The notes below the pieces were generated by a model. The model was given only the letters and a program-made list of their open reading frames with translations. It did no database searches and was not told the origin of the DNA. The position numbers and the translations under genes are program-made. Below are positions 40,497 to 48,349 of a DNA stretch of 64,000 nt, piece after piece; within the stretch, counting starts at the first letter, position 1; every line of letters begins with the position of its first letter. The DNA comes from RGDT01 sp964630925 (lineage in GTDB: Bacteria > Planctomycetota > Planctomycetia > Gemmatales > Gemmataceae), in assembly GCA_964630925.1 (NCBI GenBank), contig CAZVZK010000013.1, positions 45,950-109,949 of the forward strand, in the 5' to 3' direction.

Positions 40497-41408
40497 TCAT
40501 GAGGTCCGGCGGGCGGCCCACGCGGCAGCGATGCTCACCGTCTGGAAATACAGGTTGGCCGTCGTCGCGATGTCCTTGCCGTAACCGCCGGCCATCACCA
40601 CGGCCACGGGGATGCGTGCGTCGTGTAGCAGGGCGAAGACCATCTCGTCGCGGCGGCGCAGGCCGTCGGCGGTCAGCCTCATCCGCCCGAGGCGGTCGCC
40701 CTCGTGCGGGTCGGCGCCGGCGAGGTAGATGGCGAGGTCGGCCGATGATCGTTCGATGGCCTCGCGGGTGCCATTCTCAGCCGCGGCGAGATACTCTTCA
40801 TCGCCGACGCCGTCGGGCAGGCCGATGTCGAGGTCGCCCGGCTCCTTGCGGAGCGGGAAGTTGTACTGGCCGTGGACGCTGAAGGTGAAGACGCTGGGGT
40901 CGTCGCGGAAGGTGAGGGCGGTGCCGTTGCCCTGGTGCACGTCGAGGTCGATGATGACGACGCGGCGGGCGCGGCCCTCGGCCTGCATGGCGCGGGCGGC
41001 GACGGCGGCGTCGTTGAAGACGCAGAAGCCCTCGCCGGCGTCGGGGAAGGCGTGGTGAGTGCCGCCGGAGAGGCTGACGGCAACGCCCTCGGCCAGGGCG
41101 GCGCGGCAGGCCTCGACGGTGGCGCCGGTGCTGCGGCGCGAGCGTTCGACCAGCTCCGGCGACCACGGCAGGCCGATGCGGCGCACCTCGGCCTCGCTCA
41201 GCGTGCCGTTGATCACCTTGGCCAGATACTCGGGCGTGTGGACGCGGAGCAGCTCCTCGTCCGTGGCGGCGTGGGGGATGATGAGCTGTCCGGGGCGGAA
41301 GAGGGTGGAGGCGTCGATGCGTTCGCGGAGGAGGCGGTACTTGTCGATGGGGAAGCGGTGCCCTTCGGGCAGGGGCAGGGTGAAGATGTCGGTGAAGAAC
41401 GCCTTCAT
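40497..41408 (-). CDS. Histone deacetylase superfamily protein
   Basis: 303 residues, ATG 41408. The arginase/deacetylase fold motifs are complete: LSGGTHHAFPDAGEGFCVFN (active-site His pair), VVIIDLDVHQGNGTALTF (zinc Asp and His), IYLAGADPHEGDRLG (second zinc Asp) and VVMAGGYGKDI (transition-state Tyr region). Bacterial members remove acetyl groups from polyamines, acetoin or short-chain substrates. It heads the minus-strand carbohydrate series, which would fit acetyl removal, but the true substrate is not visible. Confidence 0.9.
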   Translation of the reverse strand: MKAFFTDIFTLPLPEGHRFPIDKYRLLRERIDASTLFRPGQLIIPHAATDEELLRVHTPEYLAKVINGTLSEAEVRRIGLPWSPELVERSRRSTGATVEACRAALAEGVAVSLSGGTHHAFPDAGEGFCVFNDAAVAARAMQAEGRARRVVIIDLDVHQGNGTALTFRDDPSVFTFSVHGQYNFPLRKEPGDLDIGLPDGVGDEEYLAAAENGTREAIERSSADLAIYLAGADPHEGDRLGRMRLTADGLRRRDEMVFALLHDARIPVAVVMAGGYGKDIATTANLYFQTVSIAAAWAARRTS

Positions 41409-41479
41409 GAGCGATGCACCCCTGCCGGCCTCTGGTATCATAGGTGGGTCGTGGCCGGGGTCAGCAACCGGGGCGAGCG

Positions 41480-42148
41480 ATGAACGCGGGCTACGTCTAT
41501 CTCCTTGAGATGATTGCGGGCGCGGAGGGATGCGACCCGCAGGAGGCCGCGTTCCTCCGGGCCATCGTGGCGGACCCGGACGATGAGGTGACCCGCGTGG
41601 TGTACGCGGATTGGCTGGAGGAGGACGGGCGGGAGCCGATGGCGCGATACCTGCGGCTCGACGCGGAGCGGAATCGGACGCACCGTTCGGCGGAGCGGTT
41701 CGGCGAGCTGACCAATCTCCTCGCGTACCTGAAGGACGACCTTGACCCCCGCTGGTGCGCGGGCCTGGAACGCCCGGCGCGGGTCTTCAACTGCGGCGCG
41801 GCCGACGTGGCCGACCGCAAGGTCCGGTTCACGTATCAATGTCCGAACAGGTGGCAGGACCTGACCCCGACGGCGGATGCCGCGATCCGATACTGCGCCG
41901 GATGCAAGAAGAACGTCCACGCTTGCGATACCAAAGCAGAGGCGGAGGAGCACGCTTGGGGTGGCCGGTGTGTCGCGATCAGCTCGCGTCTGGCGCTCAC
42001 CGTCCTCGCGGACCCGATCCCGGATGAAAGCGAGTGCAGGTATGAGATGGCCGGGGTGCTCCTGCCGCCAGAATGGACCTGGGGCGAAGATCTGTTCAGC
42101 CGGAAACCGAAGCCGAAGCCCAAGAAGCCCTGGTGGCAGTTCTGGTGA
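41480..42148 (+). CDS. TIGR02996 domain protein with WWQFW tail, copy 1
   Basis: 222 residues, ATG 41480. Repeat-companion domain at residues 20-65 (AAFLRAIVADPDDEVTRVVY, ADWLEEDGREPMARYLRLD). Then a domain shared with the next gene: FTYQCPNRWQDLTPTADAAI and RYCAGCKKNVHACD, a possible Cys knuckle (C..C.........C) that may bind metal, and SSRLALTVLADPIP. The final residues KPKPKPKKPWWQFW match those of the neighbour. The tail resembles a conserved peptide tag. Tandem duplication with the next gene, 35 bases apart. Confidence 0.82.
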   Translation: MNAGYVYLLEMIAGAEGCDPQEAAFLRAIVADPDDEVTRVVYADWLEEDGREPMARYLRLDAERNRTHRSAERFGELTNLLAYLKDDLDPRWCAGLERPARVFNCGAADVADRKVRFTYQCPNRWQDLTPTADAAIRYCAGCKKNVHACDTKAEAEEHAWGGRCVAISSRLALTVLADPIPDESECRYEMAGVLLPPEWTWGEDLFSRKPKPKPKKPWWQFW

Positions 42149-42183
42149 ACCGACCTGTTCCGAGAGTCCCATGAGGCGGGACA

Positions 42184-42852
42184 ATGAGCGGCGTTCATTC
42201 ACTGAAGGTGCTTGCCGACGAGCCGGGCCGTGACCCGCTGGAGGCGGCGTTCCTGCGTGCCATCGCGGAAGATCCCGACGACGACGCGACACGGGCGGCG
42301 TATGCGGACTGGCTGGAGGAGGAGGGGAAGGAGAAGCAGGCGTTGTATCTGCGGCTCGATCTCGAACGCAGCCGGACGCGGCGGACGGAGACGCGGTTCG
42401 CCGAGGTGGGCTGCATGATGGCGGCTCTGAAAGAGGATGTGGCGCCGGCCTGGGTCGAAGGCCTGAAACGTCCTGCGCGGATACTCAACTGTGGGAAGGC
42501 TGCCGCACTGGACCCCTACTTCCGCGTCCGGTTCCTCTGCCCGAATCGCTGGAGCGATCTCACCGACACGAAGCAGCCCGAGGTGCGGCACTGCGGCGAC
42601 TGCCGGCGGACCGTCACTCTCTGCCACGATGTCGAGGAGGCAAAAAGGCTCGGGCGCATCGGCTCCTGCATCGCGCTGAGCTCGCGCGTGGCTCTGGAGG
42701 TAGTTCCGGCCTTGGAAGATGACGACGGGCTGATCGATGACGAGATGCTCCTGGGGGAGATCGAGTATGTAGACGACGGTGGCATCACACCCTTTGTCGC
42801 CCCACCTCCTCCGACACCCGAGCCCAAGAAACCCTGGTGGCAGTTCTGGTGA
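42184..42852 (+). CDS. TIGR02996 domain protein with WWQFW tail, copy 2
   Basis: 222 residues, the same length as its neighbour and similar throughout: AAFLRAIAEDPDDDATRAAY, ADWLEEEGKEKQALYLRLDL, VRFLCPNRWSDLTDTKQPEV, RHCGDCRRTVTLCHDVEEA and SSRVALEVVPALED. Cys positions of the knuckle are kept (CPN, CGDC, C). The ending PTPEPKKPWWQFW keeps the same last eight residues as copy 1 although the linker before it has changed to acidic and Pro-rich sequence. Its stop overlaps tsaE by 4 bases (GTGA). Confidence 0.82.
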   Translation: MSGVHSLKVLADEPGRDPLEAAFLRAIAEDPDDDATRAAYADWLEEEGKEKQALYLRLDLERSRTRRTETRFAEVGCMMAALKEDVAPAWVEGLKRPARILNCGKAAALDPYFRVRFLCPNRWSDLTDTKQPEVRHCGDCRRTVTLCHDVEEAKRLGRIGSCIALSSRVALEVVPALEDDDGLIDDEMLLGEIEYVDDGGITPFVAPPPPTPEPKKPWWQFW

Positions 42853-43304
42853 AGATCGACCTCCCCGACATCGACGCCACGCGCCGCCTGGGCCACGCCC
42901 TGGGGCGGGCGCTGTTCCCCGGAGCCGTCGTCGCCCTGGAGGGCGGCCTCGGCGCCGGCAAGACGCACCTCGTCCGCGCCGTCGCCGAGGGGCTGGCCGT
43001 GCCCGACCCGCGCATCGTCACCAGCCCGACGTTCGTGCTGCTCCAGCAGTACGAGGGCCGACTGCCGATCCATCACTTCGACGCCTACCGCCTCACGTCG
43101 CCGGCGGCGTTCCTGGCGCTGGGCACCGACGACATCCTCGAAGGCGACGGCGTGTGCCTCATCGAGTGGGCCGACCTCGTCGCGCGCGTCCTGCCGGCGG
43201 ACCGCCTGCGTGTCCGCCTTTGCGTCACCGGCGAGACGAAACGCGAAGCCCTCATCGAGGCGACGGGGCCGCGGCATGCGGCGATCATCGCGGCGCTTGG
43301 GTGA
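42849..43304 (+). CDS. tsaE: tRNA threonylcarbamoyladenosine biosynthesis ATPase TsaE
   Basis: 151 residues from GTG 42849, overlapping the preceding stop by 4 bases; GTG 42837 is in frame and possible. A P-loop ATPase needed with TsaB, TsaC/TsaD for the t6A37 modification of ANN-decoding tRNAs. Walker A LEGGLGAGKTHLVRAVAEGL is at about 30, the switch TSPTFVLLQQYEGRLPIHHF and DAYRL follow, and VCLIEWADLV is typical of the family. Length fits (about 150). No other tsa gene is adjacent. The coupling with a TIGR02996 gene is a chance operon or shared promoter. Confidence 0.93.
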   Translation: MKIDLPDIDATRRLGHALGRALFPGAVVALEGGLGAGKTHLVRAVAEGLAVPDPRIVTSPTFVLLQQYEGRLPIHHFDAYRLTSPAAFLALGTDDILEGDGVCLIEWADLVARVLPADRLRVRLCVTGETKREALIEATGPRHAAIIAALG

Positions 43305-43481
43305 TGCCCCGCGAGGGGTGCCGCATCGCCGGATCACGGGGCACGACGCTCAAGAGGCCGCACCGTCCGCGCCGATACCATCCACACCTCGCCAGGGCTC
43401 CGCGCCAACCATCACGCTACCTCGGCGCCAAGCGTCCAGGTATTGCAATCGCCGCGAGCGGCCGGCGAGGTGACACTCAGG

Positions 43482-43512
43482 GGGCCGGACAGGGTCAAAT
43501 CCTGTCCGGCCC
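43482..43512. terminator. Perfect hairpin between convergent tsaE and larC
   Basis: GGGCCGGACAGG, loop GTCAAAT, CCTGTCCGGCCC: 12 perfect pairs and a 7-nt loop. It lies between two convergent genes and would serve as a bidirectional terminator, though no T-run follows on either strand. The rest of the gap 43305-43560 shows no gene. Its dimensions equal a tRNA acceptor/T-arm minihelix. Confidence 0.6.
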
Positions 43513-43560
43513 TCGGTCATTCCAGGGGCTGGCGGCCGCCCCTCTGGGGTCAGGTGTTCG

Positions 43561-44715
43561 TTACCGGCCTCGGGTGACGGCGGCATACACCTCGCGCAGG
43601 GCGACGCCCTTCTCCCTCGCCAGCCGCGCGCAGTCCTCGTACTCCGGCGTCAGCACCTCCACGCCGTCACGCCAGCCGCGCTTCGCCGCCACCTCGCCCC
43701 ACGGCGTCGGCACCTTCACGGCCTCGCGCTGCATCTTCACGCGCTCGGCGCGGTGGCGGCGCACGCCCAGCGTGCCGGTCTCGCGGAACAGGATCGCCTC
43801 CATCTCCGCACGCCACTCGTCCCGCGCGATCACACCCAGGATCACGCCCGGACGGCCCTTCTTCATCTGCACGGGGATCGTGTACACGTCCAGCGCCCCC
43901 GCCGCGAGCAGACGCTCCATGCAGTAGCCGACCACCTCGCCGGGCACGTCGTCGAGGTTCGTCTCCAGCACCCAGACGCGGTCGTCGGGGGGCGCTTCCG
44001 CCCTCGTGCCGACGAAGACACGCAGCAGGTTCGGCTGGTCGAGGAAGTCCTTCATGCCCGCGCCGTGGCCGACCCGCTCCAGCGTCATCGCCGGCGTCTC
44101 GGTCCACTCCCGCACCGTGGCGGCCAGGATGGCGGCGCCGGTCGGGGTCGTCAGCTCCGCCTTGATCGTACTGGGGGCGAGCGGCACGCCCTTGAGCAGC
44201 GCCGCAGTGCCGGGGGCGGGGATGGGCATGATGCCGTGTTCGCACTTGACGGTCCCCTGCCCCGTCGGCACCGAGCGGCATGAGACGTGTTCCGCCCCCA
44301 GCAGGTCCAACGCGATGGCCGCCCCGGCGATGTCGGCGATGGAGTCCAGCGCCCCCACCTCGTGGAAGTGGACGCGGTCCCGTGGCATGCCGTGGGCCTC
44401 GGCCTCGGCCTCGGCCAGCCGGCGGAAGATACGCAGCGCCAGCGCCCGCTGCTTCTCGGTCAACGAGCCGCGCGCGAGGATCTCCTCGACGTCGGGCAGG
44501 AAGCGGTGCGTCTTCTCCTCGGGGGCCTGCACCCAGACCTGCGTGGCGGCGAAGCCGCCCTTGCGCACCTTCTCGACGTGCAGCGTGATCGGCAGGCCGA
44601 GGGAGTCGAGGCCGGCACGCACGGCGGCGGCGTCCACGCCGGCGTCGATGAGGGCGCCGAGTGTCATGTCGCCGGAGATGCCGCTGAAACAGTCGAAGTG
44701 TAAGACCCGCACCAT
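43561..44715 (-). CDS. larC: Nickel-pincer cofactor nickel chelatase LarC-like
   Basis: 384 residues, start 44715. Family DUF111; LarC inserts nickel into the pincer nucleotide of lactate racemase and related enzymes. The landmark DCFSGISGDMTLGALIDAG opens the protein, followed by HFHEVGALDSIADIAGAAIA and PTGAAILAATVREW, then NLDDVPGEVVGYCMERLLAA and GVILGVIARDEWRAEMEAIL. In some organisms LarC is split in two by a programmed frameshift; here the two halves are one continuous frame. larB and larE are absent from the window. Confidence 0.92.
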   Translation of the reverse strand: MVRVLHFDCFSGISGDMTLGALIDAGVDAAAVRAGLDSLGLPITLHVEKVRKGGFAATQVWVQAPEEKTHRFLPDVEEILARGSLTEKQRALALRIFRRLAEAEAEAHGMPRDRVHFHEVGALDSIADIAGAAIALDLLGAEHVSCRSVPTGQGTVKCEHGIMPIPAPGTAALLKGVPLAPSTIKAELTTPTGAAILAATVREWTETPAMTLERVGHGAGMKDFLDQPNLLRVFVGTRAEAPPDDRVWVLETNLDDVPGEVVGYCMERLLAAGALDVYTIPVQMKKGRPGVILGVIARDEWRAEMEAILFRETGTLGVRRHRAERVKMQREAVKVPTPWGEVAAKRGWRDGVEVLTPEYEDCARLAREKGVALREVYAAVTRGR

Positions 44716-44769
44716 CGATGAGGCTCCCGCGAGGGCTGCCGTTGTTGTACGGGCGGCGGAATCGGGGGC

Positions 44770-44797
44770 TGGACTTCGCCTCTCATCGCCCTATAAT
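44770..44797 (+). promoter_or_regulatory. Predicted sigma-70-type promoter
   Basis: TGGACT (44770-44775), 16-base spacer, and a perfect TATAAT (44792-44797), about 60 bases upstream of ATG 44857. The -35 is weak (4 of 6). It is one of very few AT-rich hexamers in this GC-rich sequence and fits the secreted protein downstream. Confidence 0.5.
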
Positions 44798-44856
44798 TGC
44801 CGCACACGAGACGACACCCAACAGAACACCGAAATCGAACAACGGAGGCGATCCCC

Positions 44857-45348
44857 ATGTTCGCTCGTACACTCGCCGTCGCCCTGGTGGCCATCGGTAC
44901 CGTCTGGGCGGCCCCGATGCCGTTCATCCCGAAGGTCAAGAAGCAAACCGGCCCGACTCCCGAGGACATCGTCCGCTCGTTCAACGGCACCTACCGCGTC
45001 GTCAGCTACGACTACGGCAACGCGGCCAAGTTGCGTGGGCTGGCGGTGGCGCGGGCGGCCATCTGGTCGGAGGTCGTCATCAAGGACGGCACCTGGACGC
45101 AGATCCGCGACATCGGCGGCCGCAAGCTCAACACGACGTATGCCCTGAAGATCGACGCGACGAAGCCGGTCCCGGCCATCACCCTTACGTTCACCGGCAA
45201 CCCCGACCCGACGTTCTTCGGCATCGGGCAGGTCCAGGGCAACCAGCTCACCGTCTCCTACGGCCAGCGTGGCCGCGAGGTGGTCATGCCGGCGGCCGAC
45301 ATCGGCATCGGCCAGTACCGCTGGGTGCTGGAACGCACGTCGAAGTGA
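44857..45348 (+). CDS. Small secreted TIGR03067-like protein
   Basis: 163 residues. Signal peptide MFARTLAVALVAIGTVWAAP. The mature part is a lipocalin-like beta barrel of the kind called TIGR03067 in planctomycetes: NGTYRVVSYDYGNAAKLRGL, ..VVIKDGTWTQIRDIGGRKLN, TYALKIDATKPVPAITLTF and QLTVSYGQRGREV. Such domains hold a binding cavity but no ligand is known. Strong ribosome binding site CGGAGG and the promoter at 44770-44797 fit. A clean terminator follows at 45368-45402. Confidence 0.78.
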   Translation: MFARTLAVALVAIGTVWAAPMPFIPKVKKQTGPTPEDIVRSFNGTYRVVSYDYGNAAKLRGLAVARAAIWSEVVIKDGTWTQIRDIGGRKLNTTYALKIDATKPVPAITLTFTGNPDPTFFGIGQVQGNQLTVSYGQRGREVVMPAADIGIGQYRWVLERTSK

Positions 45349-45367
45349 CGCCCGCGAGATGATCCAG

Positions 45368-45402
45368 GCCCGCGGCGCGACCCGCCGCGGGCTTCTTCGT
45401 TT
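45368..45402 (+). terminator. Rho-independent terminator
   Basis: GCCCGCGGCG, loop CGACC, CGCCGCGGGC: 10 perfect GC pairs followed by TTCTTCGTTT. It lies 20 bases after the stop at 45348. Confidence 0.88.
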
Positions 45403-45479
45403 CTGCACCGCTGCCAGTTGTGCCCTTCACGCCGGCGGGGTACCATATCATCTTCCCCCCGCCGGAGGCTCCCCACACC

Positions 45480-45872
45480 ATGCCGGACACGGCCCCCTAC
45501 CTGCACAGCGTCCTCGACCGCGGCGTCCTCGTGCTCACCGTCCTGCGCAAGCAGATCGAGGGCGAGGACCTCGCCGCCGGCCTCAAGGAGGAGCTGGCCG
45601 CCCAGGTCGCCCATCACATGGCCAACAAGGTCGTCCTCGACCTCAGCGCCTGCCGCTACGTCTCCTCCATCGCCTTCTGGCCCCTCCTCGCCCTCCGCCG
45701 CAAGCTCGCCGACAGCGAGGGGCGGCTCATCATCTGCGGCCTCAAGGACGCCGTGCTGGAGGTGTTCACCACCACCAAGATGGTGTCCAGCACCGGATCC
45801 CTCGACGCCCCCTTCGAGACCGCCCCCGACCGCGACGCCGCCGTCGCCCGCCTCTCCTACCTCGACGCGTGA
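45480..45872 (+). CDS. STAS domain protein (anti-sigma factor antagonist-like)
   Basis: 130 residues, start ATG 45480. A stand-alone STAS fold: VLDRGVLVLTVLRKQIEGED, ANKVVLDLSACRYVSSIAFW (phosphorylation loop; the usual DSS/T is here LSACRYVSS) and GRLIICGLKDAVLEVFTTTK. In partner-switching systems this protein binds an anti-sigma kinase such as SpoIIAB/RsbW, which would phosphorylate a Ser near residue 60. Longer upstream frame to 45420 lacks a ribosome binding site. No anti-sigma factor is adjacent. Confidence 0.85.
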   Translation: MPDTAPYLHSVLDRGVLVLTVLRKQIEGEDLAAGLKEELAAQVAHHMANKVVLDLSACRYVSSIAFWPLLALRRKLADSEGRLIICGLKDAVLEVFTTTKMVSSTGSLDAPFETAPDRDAAVARLSYLDA

Positions 45873-45880
45873 CTCCGCCC

Positions 45881-46010
45881 GATCCAGAGCCGCTGACGCT
45901 CCAGAAAGCGAGATCCGCTGACGCTCCACTCGGGGCGCTGACGCATCCCCGCTCGCCAGATCCAGAGCCGCTGACGCTCCACTCGGGGCGCTGACGCATC
46001 CCCGCTCGCC
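45881..46010. repeat. Short tandem intergenic repeat
   Basis: A unit of about 47-53 bases, containing CGCTGACGCTCCACTCGGGG and CGCTGACGCATCCCCGCTCG, is present twice (about 45911-45957 and 45958-46010) with a third partial copy at 45881-45910. It fills the leader of the DUF1549 gene. The core GCTGACGC occurs six times. Not a CRISPR: there are no spacers of constant length. Confidence 0.8.
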
Positions 46011-46025
46011 TGGAAGCACACTGCC

Positions 46026-48179
46026 ATGACCCCCCTCCTGTTTGCTCTCTTCGCCGCCGGCCCCGCCACCCCGCCGGCCCCACGCGGCCTCGACTTCACC
46101 CGCGACATCGGCCCCCTCCTCACACGCCACGGCTGTAGCTCTGGCGGGTGTCACGGCAAGGCGTCCGGGCAGAACGGCTTCAAGCTCTCGCTGCTCGGCT
46201 TCGACCCGGCGTTCGACTTCCACGCCATCGTCAACGAGGCGCGGGGCCGACGGCTGTTCCCCGCCGCCCCGGAGTCGAGCCTCTTCCTCACCAAGGCGTC
46301 CGCCCAGGTGCCGCACGGCGGCGGCAAGCGACTCACGCCCGGCTCGGAGGCGTACGAGGTGATCCTGAGGTGGATCAAGGACGGCACCCCCGGCAGCGAC
46401 CCGGCGGCCCCGAAGCTGACACGCCTGGAGGTGATCCCGCCGGGGCGGGTGATGGCGCGCGGGAGCTCGCAGCAGCTCGCCGTCATCGCGCACTTCGCCG
46501 ACGGCGCCGCCCGCGACGTGACGCGGCAGGCGCAGTACCAGAGCAACGAGGCGCCCATCGCCGCCGTCGATGACGACGGGCTGGCCCGCACGTTCGACCT
46601 GTCCGGCGAGGCCACCGTGATGGCGCGGTATCAGGGGCTGGTCGGCGTCTTCCGCGCGACCGTGCCGTCCGGCGTCCGCATCGACAGGTACCCCGACTTC
46701 CGCCCCGTCAACTACGTGGATCGGCTGGCCCTGGCGAAGTGGAAGAAGCTTGGCCTTGCGCCGTCCGGCGGCTGCTCCGACGGCGAATTCCTCCGCCGGC
46801 TGACGCTGGACATCTGCGGCCGACTGCCGACGCCGGACGAGGCGCGGGCATTCCTGTCCAGCGATGACCCCAAGAAGCGCGAGAAGGCGGTTGACCGCAT
46901 GCTCGACAGCCCCGACTACGCCGCCTACTGGGCGCTGCGCTGGGGCAGCATCCTGCGGAACTCGCAGCTCGCCGGCAGCGAGGCTGCGGCGTATGCGTTC
47001 CACGACTGGCTCAAGGGCATGTTGGCGAAGAACCGCCCCTACGACGAGCTGGTGCGCGGCGTGGTCGCCGCGTCCGGCGAATGGCAAGACGCCCCGGCGA
47101 TCAACTGGTACTGGCAGATGCGCGACGACCAGCTCCACCAGCCCGTCGCCGACACGGCGCAGGTGTTCCTCAGCCTGCGGCTCCAGTGCGCCAAGTGCCA
47201 CCACCACCCGTATGAGCGCTGGGGGCAGGATGACTATTACGGTCTGGCCGGCTTCTTCACGCGCCTGGGCCGCAAGGGCTTCGGCGAGCCGCCGCCGTAC
47301 TACTCATCGCGGACGCGCACCGTGGGCGAGCTGCACCCGCTGACGCGCAAGCCCATCGAGCCGAAGTACCTCGACGGCCCCGAGGCGAAGATCCCGCCGG
47401 AGGAGGACCCGCGCCACAAGCTCGTGGACTGGATGGCACGCAAGGAGAACCCGTTCTTCGCGAAGGCGCTCGTCAACCGCCTGTGGGGCCATCTCATGGG
47501 CCGCGGCCTCGTGGACCCCGTGGACGACATGCGCGAGACGAATCCGCCGAGCAACCAGGAGCTTCTCGACGCGCTGGCGGCGGACTTCATCGAGCGGAAG
47601 TTCGACATGAAGCACATCATCCGCACGGCGTGTAACTCGCGGACGTATCAGCTATCGAGCGTGCCGACGGCCTACAACCGGCACGACCGGCAGAACCACG
47701 CGCGGTACTACGGCAAGCGGCTGATCGCCGAGGTGGCCCTGGACGCGGTGGACGCGGCGTGCGGCACGCGGACGCGGTTCGGGAAAATGTCGAAGTCGAG
47801 CCGGGCGGTGGATCTGCCGCACGAGGGGTTCGGCTCGTACTTCCTGGACATCTTCGACCGCCCGCCGCGCTCGTCGCCGTGCGAGTGCGCGAGGAGCAAC
47901 GGCGCGAGCCTGAGCGCCGTGCTGCACCTGGCCAACTCGGACGAGATCGAGAACAAGATCGCCAGCGACCAGGGCCGCGTGGCGCGCCTGGTCAAGGAGA
48001 AGGTCGGCGTCGAGAAGGCGGTGGAGGACCTGTACCTGGCGACGTTCTCGCGGCTGCCGACGAGGGCGGAGATGGCGAAGGCGAAGGCGCACGTCGGGGA
48101 AGCCGGCGAGGAGCGTCGCGGGCTGGAAGACGTGCTGTGGGCGCTGCTCAATAGCCGGGAGTTCCTGTTCAACCACTGA
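46026..48179 (+). CDS. DUF1549/DUF1553 planctomycete cytochrome-type protein
   Basis: 717 residues, signal peptide at 1-20. It opens with a PSCyt1-like haem region (RHGCSSGGCHGKASGQNGFK with a CxxxCH haem motif), then a bacterial Ig-like segment (PPGRVMARGSSQQLAVIAHF, DVTRQAQYQSNEAPIAAVDD). DUF1549 follows from about 225 (NYVDRLALAKWKKLGLAPSG, DICGRLPTPDEARAFL) with CAKCHHHPYERWGQDDYYGL, a second CxxCH. DUF1553 begins near 470 (VDWMARKENPFFAKALVNRL, PSNQELLDALAADFIERKFD) and ends FLFNH as usual. Such proteins are paired with DUF1501 sulfatase-like proteins, which are absent here. Proposed role: degradation of sulfated or exotic polysaccharides. Confidence 0.9.
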   Translation: MTPLLFALFAAGPATPPAPRGLDFTRDIGPLLTRHGCSSGGCHGKASGQNGFKLSLLGFDPAFDFHAIVNEARGRRLFPAAPESSLFLTKASAQVPHGGGKRLTPGSEAYEVILRWIKDGTPGSDPAAPKLTRLEVIPPGRVMARGSSQQLAVIAHFADGAARDVTRQAQYQSNEAPIAAVDDDGLARTFDLSGEATVMARYQGLVGVFRATVPSGVRIDRYPDFRPVNYVDRLALAKWKKLGLAPSGGCSDGEFLRRLTLDICGRLPTPDEARAFLSSDDPKKREKAVDRMLDSPDYAAYWALRWGSILRNSQLAGSEAAAYAFHDWLKGMLAKNRPYDELVRGVVAASGEWQDAPAINWYWQMRDDQLHQPVADTAQVFLSLRLQCAKCHHHPYERWGQDDYYGLAGFFTRLGRKGFGEPPPYYSSRTRTVGELHPLTRKPIEPKYLDGPEAKIPPEEDPRHKLVDWMARKENPFFAKALVNRLWGHLMGRGLVDPVDDMRETNPPSNQELLDALAADFIERKFDMKHIIRTACNSRTYQLSSVPTAYNRHDRQNHARYYGKRLIAEVALDAVDAACGTRTRFGKMSKSSRAVDLPHEGFGSYFLDIFDRPPRSSPCECARSNGASLSAVLHLANSDEIENKIASDQGRVARLVKEKVGVEKAVEDLYLATFSRLPTRAEMAKAKAHVGEAGEERRGLEDVLWALLNSREFLFNH

Positions 48180-48217
48180 CAGCACAATGTCATGATCTAG
48201 CCGTTGGTTGCCTCGCA

Positions 48218-48237
48218 ATCTTTCGCGGCCGAAAGAT
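48218..48237. promoter_or_regulatory. Operator-like palindrome upstream of the -35 box
   Basis: ATCTTTCG-cggc-CGAAAGAT, perfect 8-bp arms, ending 3 bases before the -35 hexamer of the NYN gene promoter. Typical place and size for a dimeric regulator. Confidence 0.6.
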
Positions 48238-48240
48238 CGA

Positions 48241-48269
48241 TTGACTTTCCTGGGACACGGGCCGATAAT
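48241..48269 (+). promoter_or_regulatory. Strong sigma-70-type promoter
   Basis: TTGACT, 17-base spacer, GATAAT: five of six bases match at both hexamers with the ideal spacing. Transcription should begin near 48276. It is followed within 50 bases by an intrinsic terminator. Confidence 0.8.
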
Positions 48270-48283
48270 AACACTACTTCTGG

Positions 48284-48323
48284 CCCTGTCCGACCAGCCG
48301 AAAGGCCTCGGGCAGGGTTTTTT
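48284..48323 (+). terminator. Intrinsic terminator/attenuator in the NYN gene leader
   Basis: CCCTGTCCGA pairs with TCGGGCAGGG (nine canonical pairs and one G-U), topped by GCC-GAAA-GGC, and is followed by six T residues (48318-48323). It stands between the promoter at 48241-48269 and ATG 48350, so most transcripts would end near 48323 as an RNA of about 48 nt unless the hairpin is opened. Confidence 0.8.
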
Positions 48324-48349
48324 CGTTGCCCACGATATCCCACCTGATC

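Noticed and set aside
43482..43512. A tRNA gene
   Set aside because: Only the acceptor/T-arm-like hairpin exists; there is no D-arm or anticodon arm between the pairing strands and no CCA-like 3' end.
43561..44715. Programmed frameshift in larC
   Set aside because: The gene reads continuously through both halves; no shift is needed.
45881..46010. CRISPR array
   Set aside because: Units are directly adjacent with no unique spacers of constant length and no cas genes are present.
48276..48349. Known riboswitch or 6S-type RNA in the NYN leader
   Set aside because: The leader is too short for a known aptamer and I could match no riboswitch core; it is described only as a terminator/attenuator.
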